A DNA stretch of 64,000 nucleotides from the NCBI RefSeq assembly GCF_002029235.1, contig NZ_MZGV01000006.1:1-64000 (forward strand). Reading direction: 5' to 3'. Within the stretch, counting starts at the first letter, position 1; each line of letters starts with the position of its first letter. Shown piece after piece: positions 42,327-51,800 of this stretch. Below the pieces are notes generated by a model. It ran no database searches and had not been told where the DNA came from. It saw only the letters and a list, made by a program, of their open reading frames with translations. Source of the stretch: Clostridium oryzae. GTDB taxonomy: Bacteria > Bacillota > Clostridia > Clostridiales > Clostridiaceae. The position numbers and the translations under genes were made by a program.

Positions 42327-42953
42327 ATGAATAAATTATTTAAAATTATTATCCTTATATTTTGGGCATCGATTTTATTTATATTTTTTAAATGTCAATT
42401 ATATGATCACGGAATTCGCAAAATCATATGTTTTCTTAGATCATATCCACAATACAGTGCATTATTGTTTTTAGTAATTGCATCCTTAAGGAGTTTTACC
42501 CTTATACCATCAACTTTCTTTGTTATTATAGCTGGTATGCTGTTTAACCCAATAGAAGCATTCATTTTAGCTGCAACAGCAAATATATTAAGTGAAGTTC
42601 TAGTATTTTTCGTTGCAAAATTTTCATTCAGTCCAAGCTATCAGAATAAGATGATAAACAAATATCCCAAAATATATAAAATGGTTCAAAATAATACTAT
42701 GCAGATTTTAGCACTAGGAGTGTCCTCTCCTATAATACCCTCAGACATCGTTTGTTTATTTTGTGCTTTTACAGGAATGAGCTTCACTAAGTATATCTCA
42801 ACAATTTTTCTGGCTGATACACCTGTCATTTTTCTGTACACCTTTTTAGGTATCAGCATAAAATACTCTATATACATATTTATTGTAACGCTGGTTGCTA
42901 TAATTATTTTCAGTTATTTTAATATGAAAAAATTAGACAGCCAAATGGAATAA
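42327..42953 (+). CDS. TVP38/TMEM64 family membrane protein
   Basis: This 208-residue membrane protein belongs to the TVP38/TMEM64 (VTT domain) family, distantly related to DedA. LIASLRSF-type sequence followed by PSTFFVIIAGMLFNP and the later SSPIIPSDIVCLFCAFTGMS correspond to the two re-entrant regions, with FTKYISTIFLADTPVIF near the end. Likely lipid flipping or membrane homeostasis. GAGGT precedes the ATG at 42327, which I prefer to the ATG at 42315 that overlaps the ribosome binding site. Confidence 0.87.
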   Translation: MNKLFKIIILIFWASILFIFFKCQLYDHGIRKIICFLRSYPQYSALLFLVIASLRSFTLIPSTFFVIIAGMLFNPIEAFILAATANILSEVLVFFVAKFSFSPSYQNKMINKYPKIYKMVQNNTMQILALGVSSPIIPSDIVCLFCAFTGMSFTKYISTIFLADTPVIFLYTFLGISIKYSIYIFIVTLVAIIIFSYFNMKKLDSQME

Positions 42954-42959
42954 TAGAGT

Positions 42960-43229
42960 TTATATCTTAAACAACACCCATCTGCAAGTTCTAAGTTCAT
43001 ATTTAATTTCAAATACCTTCTGAATTCCCTTAATAACACTTTCACATCTGAAGTTTATCATCTCATTTCCTGCCACTTTCTCTTTATCCCTATTAATAAC
43101 TCTATCAATTTTGATTACTCTGTTTCCTCCTTGTTCATCTTGAAATCTAAATCTTACAGGGTGAGGAATACCATCCAGTGTAAACCACGCTACCATTTCA
43201 ATTGGCTTAGCAATCACTTTCAATTTCAA
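42960..43229 (-). CDS. Small conserved protein downstream of the Y-family polymerase
   Basis: I do not know the function of this 89-residue protein. It is soluble, with beta-rich sequence (MVAWFTLDGIPHPVRFRFQD, ...VIKIDRVINRDKEKVAG) and the FEIKYELRTCRWVLFKI end. It lies 10 nt downstream of the Pol IV gene in the same orientation, and such a small partner is typical for clostridial dinB genes. So it probably shares its mRNA and a role in translesion synthesis. No catalytic motif is visible. Its 3' end nearly touches the TVP38 gene that converges on it. Confidence 0.65.
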   Translation of the reverse strand: MKLKVIAKPIEMVAWFTLDGIPHPVRFRFQDEQGGNRVIKIDRVINRDKEKVAGNEMINFRCESVIKGIQKVFEIKYELRTCRWVLFKI

Positions 43230-43239
43230 ACATTCCTTT

Positions 43240-44511
43240 CTATAGTATGCTGCTCATAGCGGGATAACTGTCTTCTCCTACGCCACCCATCAATGGCTTT
43301 ATTCCCGAATGAAGAAATGATGCCTTGATTACAGATGCAGAACCATACCTTGCTCTTATTCTATCTATGGCTCTATCTAGTTCTCTGTTTCTATCAACAT
43401 TTTTATCTTCAAATAAAGCAACCTGATAAAATTCGTTAGTACGCAGATCCGACACTGAAACGCCAAAATTTCTCAAGGGTTCAAGATTCCACATACTATC
43501 GAATAATTTTACTGCTTCATCAAATATGTTCCATGTACAATCAGTATAATAATGTAATTTTTTCTGCCTACTATAGCCATTAAATTTACTATTCCTAAAA
43601 CTTACAGATATCAATCCACAGCAATTTTCACTGTTTCTAAGTCTCATTGCTACCGTTTCACAAAGGGATAACAATATTTTATGGGCTTCCTCTCTCTTCT
43701 CTACATCAAAGGCTATAGTAGCAGAGTTTCCTATCCCCTTCATATTAATGTAATTACTTTTTCTGACTTCTGAATTATCTGCACCATTAGCATAATTCCA
43801 TATCATAACACCATGACTTTTCAGCTGATCTCTTATAATACTCAAATCATACTTAGCCAAATCACCTATTGTAAATATATTAAATCTATTTAATTTAGGC
43901 AGCGTTGCTCTCCCAACCATAAATAAATCCTCCACGGGAAGCTGCCACATTTTTTCTTTTATCTCATTAGGAAATAGTGTGTGCACCTTGTCTGGTTTAC
44001 TAAAATCACTAGCAACCTTGGCTAGCAGTTTATTACTGGATACACCTATATTAACGGTGAAACCTAATTCTTTTTTGATTCTTGATTTTATTGAATATGC
44101 CAATTTCATACAATCATCATAAAGATATTCCATATTAGAGAAAGCCAAAAAACACTCATCTACAGAAAATCTCTGTATTGTTGGAGTATATTCATTTAAA
44201 ATTTCTACCATTGCATTACTGCATCGCATATATAGATCATATCTTGGAGACGCTACTATAAGCTCAGGACATTTGGCTTTAGCAGAAAATATTGTTTCAC
44301 CTGTCTCTATTTTATACTTTTTTGCAGGTATAGACTTTGCGAGTACAATTCCATGCCGACTGGCAGGATCTCCTCCTATAACAGAAGGCACTTCTCTTAA
44401 ATCCAAACTTTCTCCGTGCTGCAGCCTATCTGCTGCCTCCCAGGATAAAAAGGCTGAATTTACATCTATGTGAAAAATCACCTTGATATTATTCCTTTTC
44501 ATATCTTGCAT
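43240..44511 (-). CDS. dinB: Y-family DNA polymerase IV (DinB)
   Basis: This ~420-residue protein is a Y-family translesion polymerase. Catalytic acids are D16 (FHIDVNSAFLSWE) and D118/E119 (FSVDECFLAF). The thumb/HhH region (LPKLNRFNIFTIGDLAKYDL) and little finger (ISVSFRNSKF) follow. It copies damaged DNA as part of the SOS response. The start may be the ATG at 44502, four codons in, since GGAAAGGG is nine bases ahead of that one. No beta-clamp-binding motif is obvious to me. AACATTTGTTCC-like sequence (44548-44561) upstream resembles, but does not equal, a LexA box. Confidence 0.9.
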   Translation of the reverse strand: MQDMKRNNIKVIFHIDVNSAFLSWEAADRLQHGESLDLREVPSVIGGDPASRHGIVLAKSIPAKKYKIETGETIFSAKAKCPELIVASPRYDLYMRCSNAMVEILNEYTPTIQRFSVDECFLAFSNMEYLYDDCMKLAYSIKSRIKKELGFTVNIGVSSNKLLAKVASDFSKPDKVHTLFPNEIKEKMWQLPVEDLFMVGRATLPKLNRFNIFTIGDLAKYDLSIIRDQLKSHGVMIWNYANGADNSEVRKSNYINMKGIGNSATIAFDVEKREEAHKILLSLCETVAMRLRNSENCCGLISVSFRNSKFNGYSRQKKLHYYTDCTWNIFDEAVKLFDSMWNLEPLRNFGVSVSDLRTNEFYQVALFEDKNVDRNRELDRAIDRIRARYGSASVIKASFLHSGIKPLMGGVGEDSYPAMSSIL

Positions 44512-44610
44512 ACCCTTTCCATAGAGTTCTTATAAAGAATTATATACGAACATTTGTTCCTTGTAGATATAAATATGCTAATCTTTGTACTTTTATTCAT
44601 AAGTCGTCAT

Positions 44611-44685
44611 AAAAAAGGAAATGTTGAGGCACTACGGAGATTGATCCGTTCATTAAGCACTTGTAACACAAATTTTATGCAAATT
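44611..44685 (+). repeat. R3 repeat, copy b
   Basis: Matches 38784-38858 at roughly 80-85% by eye (ggagattgatccgttcatta, gcacttgtaacacaaatttt). The remainder of 44512-44811 holds the dinB promoter region and a terminator. Confidence 0.65.
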
Positions 44686-44734
44686 TTCTAATTTTATCTC
44701 TCTATATGCAAAAATCTATACTCTCTTAGACAAT

Positions 44735-44766
44735 AAAAAGAACCGTCATATCTTTGACGATTCTCT
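44735..44766 (-). terminator. Intrinsic terminator after the VanW gene
   Basis: Arms aagaaccgtca and tgacgattctt with two mismatches; on the minus strand GGTTCTTTTTATT follows. Confidence 0.65.
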
Positions 44767-44811
44767 TCATATTCAATCCACAGGCTTATCTATTTTTTTA
44801 ATAAAACACCA

Positions 44812-46203
44812 TTAATCTCTAGACCCTATCTTCTGTATCCTTGGGATTTCTGTATACATGTCATTAGAAATAGTTTCACATTTTACCAGTTTATTATTTT
44901 CATAAACATCTCTTTTTACTTTTACTGCATAGCCATCATGTCCCGCCTGCACAAAAACTATCTTTCCTTTAGGTAACCTTGGATCTTTTATATTTTTAGT
45001 TAAACATGGTATGACCTTATATACATTGTTTAAAATAACATATTTTCTTTTTAGTAAACTTGAGTTGGAATAAATATTTATCTGCAGTTTTTTATTTTCA
45101 GTGTGTGCTTCTACATAGATTGGGTATCTTAATGTGTTTTTAAATTTAAAATCGATATCATTCCAACTGACGGTAGCATCCAAACCAAGCTTTACATACG
45201 ATGAGGGTATTGTATGATGTTCCCTTTCAAAAGGTTTTATCCCACTTCTTAATATAGCATTATATAGAGTAGATGACACTTGGCATATTCCGCCTCCGAT
45301 TCCTGAATCAACCCTTCCATCTGCTAAAACCGGCGCTGTCCTATAACCTCTTTCCGTTGTTCTTTTGCCTACAGCCGCATTAAAGCTAAAGTTTTGCCCA
45401 GGCATAATTAGTCTGCCATTTATACTTTTACTTGAAAGTTCAATATTCCTACACCTTCCATCAGGAGAAGAAGAAAAATCCGTAGTAAAAGATGCTATTC
45501 TTGTATTAATTACGGAAAGCTTGTTTACTGTAATAGGAGCTGTATATTCGATGGTGTGAGCTCTTATTATCATATTTTTAGTATTTTTACTTCTAACTTC
45601 TTCCTTAAGTTCTTTTTCAAGTTTCTCTTTATCGAGTTTCCTTCCATTTATATCAGGATTTATCTCAATACTACCATGTCCTTTTTCTACGATATTAGCA
45701 TTTACAGGTTCTGCGTTTATATCTTTTTCAATTCTATTTACAAAACTATCAATATAATCTTCATTATAAATAAAATTTACACTATATATCTGATTGATGC
45801 CTTTTTTTATAAGTTTAATCTTTTCGTATATTGTAGGCTGCCCATTAAGCTGTTCTAATTTATCTATTTTGCTTTCAATACTATATTTTCTAACAATCTT
45901 TGAAATATGTAGTTTATAACTTTTATCATCAGTTATTATTTTTATATCTCTTTTCATTAGTGGGTCAATATATCGAGATTTAATTAAAGCTTTATCTTCC
46001 TTTACGCTTCTGCCGCGTAAATGCAAATCGTTTACTTCTAACCTTCGGTACAATAAGCTGTCCCATTTTTTATTGTACCTGCATATTTCCCATGTTAAAC
46101 CGCACATAGCACCGAGTGAGAAAAGTAAAATTTGCAAAATTATGATTTTAGCACTAATAGTTATACGATAACTTCCCCTTACCATGGATCTTCCTCTAAT
46201 CAC
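44812..46203 (-). CDS. VanW-family protein with N-terminal membrane anchor
   Basis: This 463-residue protein has one N-terminal helix (about 17-38) and a large outer part. A PG_binding_4-like region fills the first half, and the VanW domain the second, with its hallmark GIGGGICQVSSTLYNAILRS around residue 300 and EREHHTIPSSYV after it. VanW proteins are associated with cell-wall and vancomycin-type resistance clusters, but their biochemical role is not established. It overlaps the upstream coiled-coil gene by 8 nt, so the two are coupled and likely work together at the cell surface. Confidence 0.85.
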   Translation of the reverse strand: MIRGRSMVRGSYRITISAKIIILQILLFSLGAMCGLTWEICRYNKKWDSLLYRRLEVNDLHLRGRSVKEDKALIKSRYIDPLMKRDIKIITDDKSYKLHISKIVRKYSIESKIDKLEQLNGQPTIYEKIKLIKKGINQIYSVNFIYNEDYIDSFVNRIEKDINAEPVNANIVEKGHGSIEINPDINGRKLDKEKLEKELKEEVRSKNTKNMIIRAHTIEYTAPITVNKLSVINTRIASFTTDFSSSPDGRCRNIELSSKSINGRLIMPGQNFSFNAAVGKRTTERGYRTAPVLADGRVDSGIGGGICQVSSTLYNAILRSGIKPFEREHHTIPSSYVKLGLDATVSWNDIDFKFKNTLRYPIYVEAHTENKKLQINIYSNSSLLKRKYVILNNVYKVIPCLTKNIKDPRLPKGKIVFVQAGHDGYAVKVKRDVYENNKLVKCETISNDMYTEIPRIQKIGSRD

Positions 46204-46834
46204 CAGAATTGAAAAAGTTAATAATGTTATTTATTTTCTCAGTTTCATAATCTATTGTATTATTTTGTTCTTTTAACAGTGATTCATTAGCTTTAATTTT
46301 CTCATCATAGCTGTCAATTAATTTTTTTAATTCAGCTATTTTCTTGTTATATTCCTGTATTGTATCAGTAATGGATTTATAATATTCATCAGAATATTTA
46401 TGAAGCGCCTCCAACCTTTTTTTACCATCTGAAAGAAGCTCCTTTAAATCCGTATTGGAAGAATTAATGATACTAATTAATGATTTCTTTCTAACCTCGT
46501 GAGGAAGACTCTCAGGAAGTGCATTAATAAAATTTCCTACCATAAAAATAGTGTTAACAGGACTATTCCCTAGATTATATAATGAATATATTTCTTCAAC
46601 TGTCAGTTTCCTTTTGGGTTCATCTTTAGTTTCATCGTTATTCACATTAGGATATTGTTGTTCCACTTCACCATTCTCCTCTTCGATATCTTCAACATTC
46701 TCAATATCTTCAATATTATCGATCTTATCTACTTGTTCAATAGTATTGTCGTCCGTATTGGAATAACTATTTTCTTCGCTGTTAGCTTTTTCAATAATAT
46801 TAAATCTTTCAAATACTGATATAATCTTTGACAT
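46196..46834 (-). CDS. Acidic coiled-coil protein coupled to the VanW gene
   Basis: I do not recognise a named domain in this 212-residue protein. Residues ~18-70 are a very acidic, repetitive stretch (DKIDNIEDIENVEDIEEENG), residues ~75-130 a compact helical region (LTVEEIYSLYNLGNSPVNTI), and 140-205 a coiled coil (EYNKKIAELKKLIDSYDEKI). No membrane segment or signal peptide. The 8-nt overlap with the VanW gene suggests a cytoplasmic partner that positions or regulates the anchored VanW protein, which is inference. The acidic block is built of short I-x-N/D-I-E repeats that may vary in number between strains. Confidence 0.7.
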   Translation of the reverse strand: MSKIISVFERFNIIEKANSEENSYSNTDDNTIEQVDKIDNIEDIENVEDIEEENGEVEQQYPNVNNDETKDEPKRKLTVEEIYSLYNLGNSPVNTIFMVGNFINALPESLPHEVRKKSLISIINSSNTDLKELLSDGKKRLEALHKYSDEYYKSITDTIQEYNKKIAELKKLIDSYDEKIKANESLLKEQNNTIDYETEKINNIINFFNSGD

Positions 46835-46910
46835 AACTTATTTCCCCTTTAACTATAATTTCTTACCTTTTTATAGCCGTAAAATATTAAGTACTATTCT
46901 ATAATCAACA

Positions 46911-47114
46911 TCAAAAAAAGACATTCAGGAAGTTTTTCCCAAAGATTATTCCTAAAATAAGTACAATTATACACGTAATTATATGAGAAAACCTTTGCGT
47001 CAGTTTGTATTGATAAATTGATAAACACCGTTGCATCAATTTAATAATAACATTACAAAAAAGCAGAGTTATAGCGAAAACTGCCCCTTCAACAACAATC
47101 AATTTCAACAGCAT
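46911..47114 (-). CDS. Small two-helix membrane protein
   Basis: This 67-residue protein has two hydrophobic helices (about 4-26 and 44-66) joined by a basic loop (KLMQRCLSIYQYKLTQRF). I do not recognise a family. It could be a small subunit, a toxin-like peptide, or an uncharacterised regulator. GGTGG precedes the ATG with normal spacing. It stands alone between the coiled-coil gene and the MFS gene, all on the minus strand. Confidence 0.5.
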   Translation of the reverse strand: MLLKLIVVEGAVFAITLLFCNVIIKLMQRCLSIYQYKLTQRFSHIITCIIVLILGIIFGKNFLNVFF

Positions 47115-47152
47115 AATAATTCCACCAATTCATTATTTATTACCTTATTATA

Positions 47153-47211
47153 CCTCATTAGACTTAATGAGGCAATATATCCATAAATAATACCTAATTC
47201 TATTATTAGGT
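47153..47211. repeat. Two short perfect palindromic hairpins downstream of the MFS gene
   Basis: CCTCATTA-GACT-TAATGAGG (47153-47172) and ACCTAAT-6 nt-ATTAGGT (47192-47211). They lie between the MFS gene end and the small membrane protein and could be terminators or operator sites. Confidence 0.5.
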
Positions 47212-47301
47212 TTACAAAATAGTAATTTTATCTGCCATTTTCGCCCTGTTCATATAAGTTTTCATATTTATCAGTTATGCTTTTAGATCATTGATATTCA
47301 T

Positions 47302-48561
47302 TTACATTGTGACTTTACCTTTATTATTTATTTTTTCATTATAGCTATAAAGAATATAGGTTAAAAGAGTGAACACTAACATAACTAAGCCAACAAATTT
47401 CCATGTGTTTCCAATCGTTGTGAATTTAAGAATTATTCCTGTAACCGTAGGACCTATAGTTGATCCAAGTCCGATTATTATTGGAAGTACAGCCTCCATC
47501 CTACCTCTATGAGATGCAGGTGTATTGTTCACAATAAATGGATCCGCACTGGTCGTAACCACTATTTCTCCTAATGTAAGAATAGTAACAGAAACATACA
47601 TAAATGGTACTGCATTTATAAAACCTAACATTCCAAACCCAACAGTATAAAGCAGTCCACCTAAACATATTCTTGCTATAGACTTTCTTCCCGATATTAA
47701 TCTTGTAACCATTGGAGTCATAGTAATTACTATTATAGCGTTTACGCTGACCAGTAATCCGTAAAAACCAGAACCATTGCTAGGAACTAACTTAGCAGCA
47801 TGTAATGGATATAAATACGACCATTCCGAATATACAAAGTTATACCCAAACATTACTAGTGCAAAGAAAATTAATATAGGTCTTTCTAATAATACTTTAA
47901 AAATAGAACCCTCCACACGCTGCTCAAATTTTCTATCCTCACCTAATTTCTCCTTTGTTTTATGAATAGATTCAGGAATAAAAATTAAAATTAGTAAAGC
48001 AGCTATTAGACTGGTGGTTCCATCAAGTAAGAACAATAACCACAGGTAATGCTTTAACAGCGGCCCACCTATTATTGGTGATATCGTAAAACCCACATTC
48101 ATAGCCATATAAAATAATGAATAAGCTCCATCTCTGGTTTTTGGCGTAGTAATATCTGCAACTAGTCCTCCTGAAGCTGGTCCTGCAATTCCAAGCATAA
48201 AACCCGAAAAAATCACCATTGGTACTATATAAATAGAAGTACCCATTCCAGCCGCTATTAAGTAAAATATAGCACCTAAAGAATTAAATAGGACTAATAT
48301 CTTTTTTCGTCCAAAGTGATCAGTAAGCTTTCCCCCTATAATGCCACTGAGTGTAAACATTACGCCTGCTACAGAAACGATATAACCAGCAGTGGTTTTG
48401 TTGATGCCTATCTTTAAAGTTAAAATTAACGTAATAAGGGGAAAAATAAAGCTTCCAGCAGCATTTATCATTCTTCCTAAGGCTATAATGTAAATTTCCC
48501 TAGACAACCCTCTATATGGATTAAATATTTTAGCGATTTTAAGCATTGGATTTTCTTTCAT
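47302..48561 (-). CDS. MFS exporter (drug:H+ antiporter-like)
   Basis: This 419-residue permease has twelve predicted helices and the MFS loop 2-3 motif GGKLTDHFGRKKILV. The domain order and the GRMEAVLPIIIGLGSTIGPT stretch match the DHA1/multidrug group of Firmicutes. It would export a drug or metabolite with proton import. Its mRNA leader is unusual: promoter, 25-codon leader ORF, terminator and a second hairpin. This suggests induction by a ribosome-targeting antibiotic or a similar signal. GGGAGGG lies ahead of the ATG. Substrate unknown. Confidence 0.9.
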   Translation of the reverse strand: MKENPMLKIAKIFNPYRGLSREIYIIALGRMINAAGSFIFPLITLILTLKIGINKTTAGYIVSVAGVMFTLSGIIGGKLTDHFGRKKILVLFNSLGAIFYLIAAGMGTSIYIVPMVIFSGFMLGIAGPASGGLVADITTPKTRDGAYSLFYMAMNVGFTISPIIGGPLLKHYLWLLFLLDGTTSLIAALLILIFIPESIHKTKEKLGEDRKFEQRVEGSIFKVLLERPILIFFALVMFGYNFVYSEWSYLYPLHAAKLVPSNGSGFYGLLVSVNAIIVITMTPMVTRLISGRKSIARICLGGLLYTVGFGMLGFINAVPFMYVSVTILTLGEIVVTTSADPFIVNNTPASHRGRMEAVLPIIIGLGSTIGPTVTGIILKFTTIGNTWKFVGLVMLVFTLLTYILYSYNEKINNKGKVTM

Positions 48562-48610
48562 CGTATGTATCCCTCCCTCTATAAATCTACCTATGTAAAA
48601 TTCAAGAAAC

Positions 48611-48647
48611 TTAAAGCCAAGCTATTTATAACATAGCTTGGCTTTAA
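48611..48647 (-). promoter_or_regulatory. Second leader hairpin before the MFS gene
   Basis: Perfect 15-bp arms ttaaagccaagctat (48611-48625) and atagcttggctttaa (48633-48647) with a 7-nt loop and no T-run on the minus strand. It lies between the leader terminator and the MFS ribosome binding site and may stabilise the mRNA or act in a second regulatory step. Confidence 0.55.
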
Positions 48648-48666
48648 AATATCACATGTTTAAATT

Positions 48667-48693
48667 AAAAAGCCGCAGATAATAACCTGCGGC
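48667..48693 (-). terminator. Leader (attenuator) terminator upstream of the MFS gene
   Basis: Perfect arms gccgcag (48672-48678) and ctgcggc (48687-48693), followed by TTTTT on the minus strand. It lies inside the MFS transcript, ~130 nt before the start codon. Its loop and 3' flank (48680-48688) are complementary over 9 nt to the end of the leader ORF (48725-48733), which gives an antiterminator alternative. Confidence 0.75.
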
Positions 48694-48708
48694 ATAAACA
48701 CTATCTTC

Positions 48709-48786
48709 TTAAAAATCAGCACATAGGTTATTAATGATTATTAAATTACTTGTTCTAGGCTTTCTTCTTATTAACTTGTCCATCAT
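48709..48786 (-). CDS. Candidate 25-codon leader peptide of the MFS attenuator
   Basis: The frame encodes MMDKLIRRKPRTSNLIIINN LCADF. AAAGGGG (48798-48792) lies 5 and 8 nt before the two consecutive ATGs; the second is better spaced. Codons near the end overlap the antiterminator strand, so a stalled ribosome would change the folding of the downstream terminator. The IRRKPR stretch is basic, as in some stall peptides, but it matches no leader I know. Confidence 0.55.
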   Translation of the reverse strand: MMDKLIRRKPRTSNLIIINNLCADF

Positions 48787-48805
48787 TAATACCCCTTTCA
48801 TTTTT

Positions 48806-48846
48806 ACTCTAGAGTTTACTATACTTGAAAAAATAACCAATGTCAA
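48806..48846 (-). promoter_or_regulatory. Promoter of the MFS leader with palindrome at the start site
   Basis: -35 TTGACA (48846-48841), 17-nt spacer, -10 TATAGT (48823-48818). The 10-bp palindrome ACTCTAGAGT (48806-48815) covers the probable transcription start and may be an operator. Confidence 0.75.
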
Positions 48847-48861
48847 GAAATTATTTAATTT

Positions 48862-51800
48862 TTATAAATATATATCAGAAAATTCTATTTTAGCAGTTTG
48901 TATAAGACGATTGTCTAGTAAATTTACCATCTGCTTTTCATTGCTCTTCTCAACAACCTTCTCATCAGGAAGTAGGACAGTAAAAGTACTGCCTTTGCCT
49001 TCCTTGCTTTTTACAGATATGCTTCCTCCTAACGCTTCAACAAAACGTTTTACCAAAGATAGACCAATTCCTGTACCCTCTGCCTGTCTTGATAGTGAAC
49101 TATCAACTTGACCAAAACGTTCAAAGATTACATCTATTTTGTCCTGTGGTATACCAATTCCTTTATCCTTTACCTCAATACATATACTTCCGCTTTCACA
49201 GCACAAGTTTACAATAATATTTTTACCCTTCGGAGTGAACTTCATAGCATTAGAAAGAAGATTTAAAAGTATCCTCTCATACTTTTCATCATCAATTCCT
49301 ATTATCTTCTTTTGAAGCGAAGAAAGAAATGTTACTTCTACTCCCTTTTGCAGAGCATATGCAGATACAGATTCTGCAATTGATTTTGTGAGAAACACTA
49401 TATCAATATTATTTTTATTTATTTTGATCCGTCCAGCATTAGCACGAGTGATGTCAAGGAGATTATTAACTAATCTCAATTGTCTGAAAGTATTTTGTCT
49501 TATAGTTCCAAGATACTCCTTAACTTTATCTGTCATTTGATCAGCACAAATATAATTTAAAGCCTGAATAGCTGTACTGATAACATTTAATGGAGTTCTA
49601 AACTCATGCGAGATGAAAGACAGGAAATCGTCTTTCATCTCCATAGATTTTTGAAGTGCCTCATTTTTTTCATGTTCCGATTTCAGTAATCTTTTATATG
49701 TTTCATCTAGAAGCTGATTGCTTTTCATTAAATCTGTTATATCAAGTGTACTGACAATCGCATACATAAAATCTCCTCTTTGATCTAAAATAGGGGTTCC
49801 ATTAATTAAAAGATAACATATTCTTCCGTTTATTTTTTTATAAACAATACTATTTCTTGTAATCTCTCCGTCTATTGCACGATAGCCAGCCATCTTCTCG
49901 ATAGGGATTTCAGTTCCATCTAATCTGTACCATTGCCCACTCCTGTATAAATCCTCAATCGAGCTATCGCTGATTGCTTGCGGCAGAATAGCTTTATTGT
50001 TTTTAATTATAAATTTACCATCTTTATCACAAATATATAGAGATTCCTGCAGGTTTTTTACAATAATTTCAAGCAACTTCTTTTGACGTTCAATAACTTT
50101 TTGAGTCTCTACATCACGAGTTATATCATGACTGCATAAAACTGCAAATTTAATATTACCATCGCTATCATAAACTGGCCTTCCATTTATGCTAATATGC
50201 TTAGTAACTTTTCTGTTTTTTAATGTTATTTTAAGATTAGTAATAACTTCGCCTTTAAATACTTTCGAAATTATCATGTCCTCTACAGAAATCTCCTTTT
50301 CATTAAGATCGTAATACTTATACCTATGTTGTGCGGGTTTAAGCTTTTTATTCTTACTATTCGGAAAATACTGGTTTGCAGCGTCATTTGCTAAATAGTA
50401 GTCCTTCTTAGCATCAAAAATAAAAATTGCATCATCTATACTTTTAAAGATAACCTCAAGCTGTTCTTTCTGATCTTTTATCTCCTTCTCCTTTTGCATT
50501 ATATTTGTTATATCATTTGCACAACAAATCACCATTTCTACGTTTCCTTCATCATCCAGTAAAGGAGCCGTTGTCATATCAAAGTACCTTTCTTTTTCTC
50601 CTTTTTTCATAATTACAACTCTGTTGTCAGTCTTTTTAGTTTTTAAAACAATATAATACGGCAAGTCCTGCTCAGGTATAACATTCCTATTTAAATCCAA
50701 ATATTTAGTTATAATTGAGTTATCTTCTTTTTGAGTTAATCTGTCCTGTGGAAATAATTTTCTAGTTACTTTGTTCTTATAGGTATAGTTGGCTTTTGAA
50801 TCAAGTACAAAAACCAAATCGGACATGTTGTCCATTATTGTCTGAAGCTCTACTTTTTGCTGTTCCAGTATTTTTAAATATCTTACTTTGTCAGTTATAT
50901 CCTTTAAATTAAAAACACCCATGATAAAATCACCATTTTCATTGTAAATAGGTGCTCCACTTACACATATATATATTTCATCCTTATTTATTTTCATCTG
51001 CAGTTCGTACTGATCTAGCCTTTCACCCTTTGCAACTCGTACTGATGGTAAATTCTCATAATTAAGTTTATTCCCCTGCATATCATAATACTTAACACAA
51101 CTTAAAAAATCTTCTGTCTTATTGCACTTAGCTTTCTCTATCCAATGCTTTAAGGTTTTATTGACTTTTATATAATTTCCGCTATTATCTACCACAACTA
51201 GTCCATCTACCATATTATCTAATACTGCTTCCAGCTCCTTTTTCTGACGTTCAATAATCTTCGTTTGTTCTTCAATCTTTTTTCTATATAAAACTTGTTC
51301 AGTTACCTCAACAGCAATTACTACGCAATATTTCATTTTTTCACCTTCAAATATAGGTACAAAAGTTAACCTCAAGTATGTCTTCCTCATATCAAGTCTA
51401 TCATACATAAATTCATCTATATTACAGTTCTTTTCCGTTTTAAGTACCTTACTCCATATATACTCATATGTACTTTTCTTAAATCCTGCTGAAAATTCAT
51501 CCATACGTTTTCCAATACAGTTTTCTTTTCTATTGTAAGGTTCATCAAAAAAACTCATGTATTTTTGATTGGCACTAATAAGCGTAATATCTGGTGTGCT
51601 GTATATACCAATTCCATAATAGTTATCTGAAGCTAACCCATTTGCAAAAGCTAATTTAGATCCTAAGCTATGGTCCATTTTCTCTGAAAAAATATATGTC
51701 TTTTCAAGTTTTTTACGAATTACCTTTACATTAACAAACTTAACTTCAAGGGATTTACTAAATAAAAAGTAATCTGTTTGATCATCTATTTCTTCAATGT

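Noticed and set aside
44545..44565. LexA box upstream of dinB
   Set aside because: The GAACATTTGTTCC-like sequence resembles but does not match the clostridial SOS box well enough to call.
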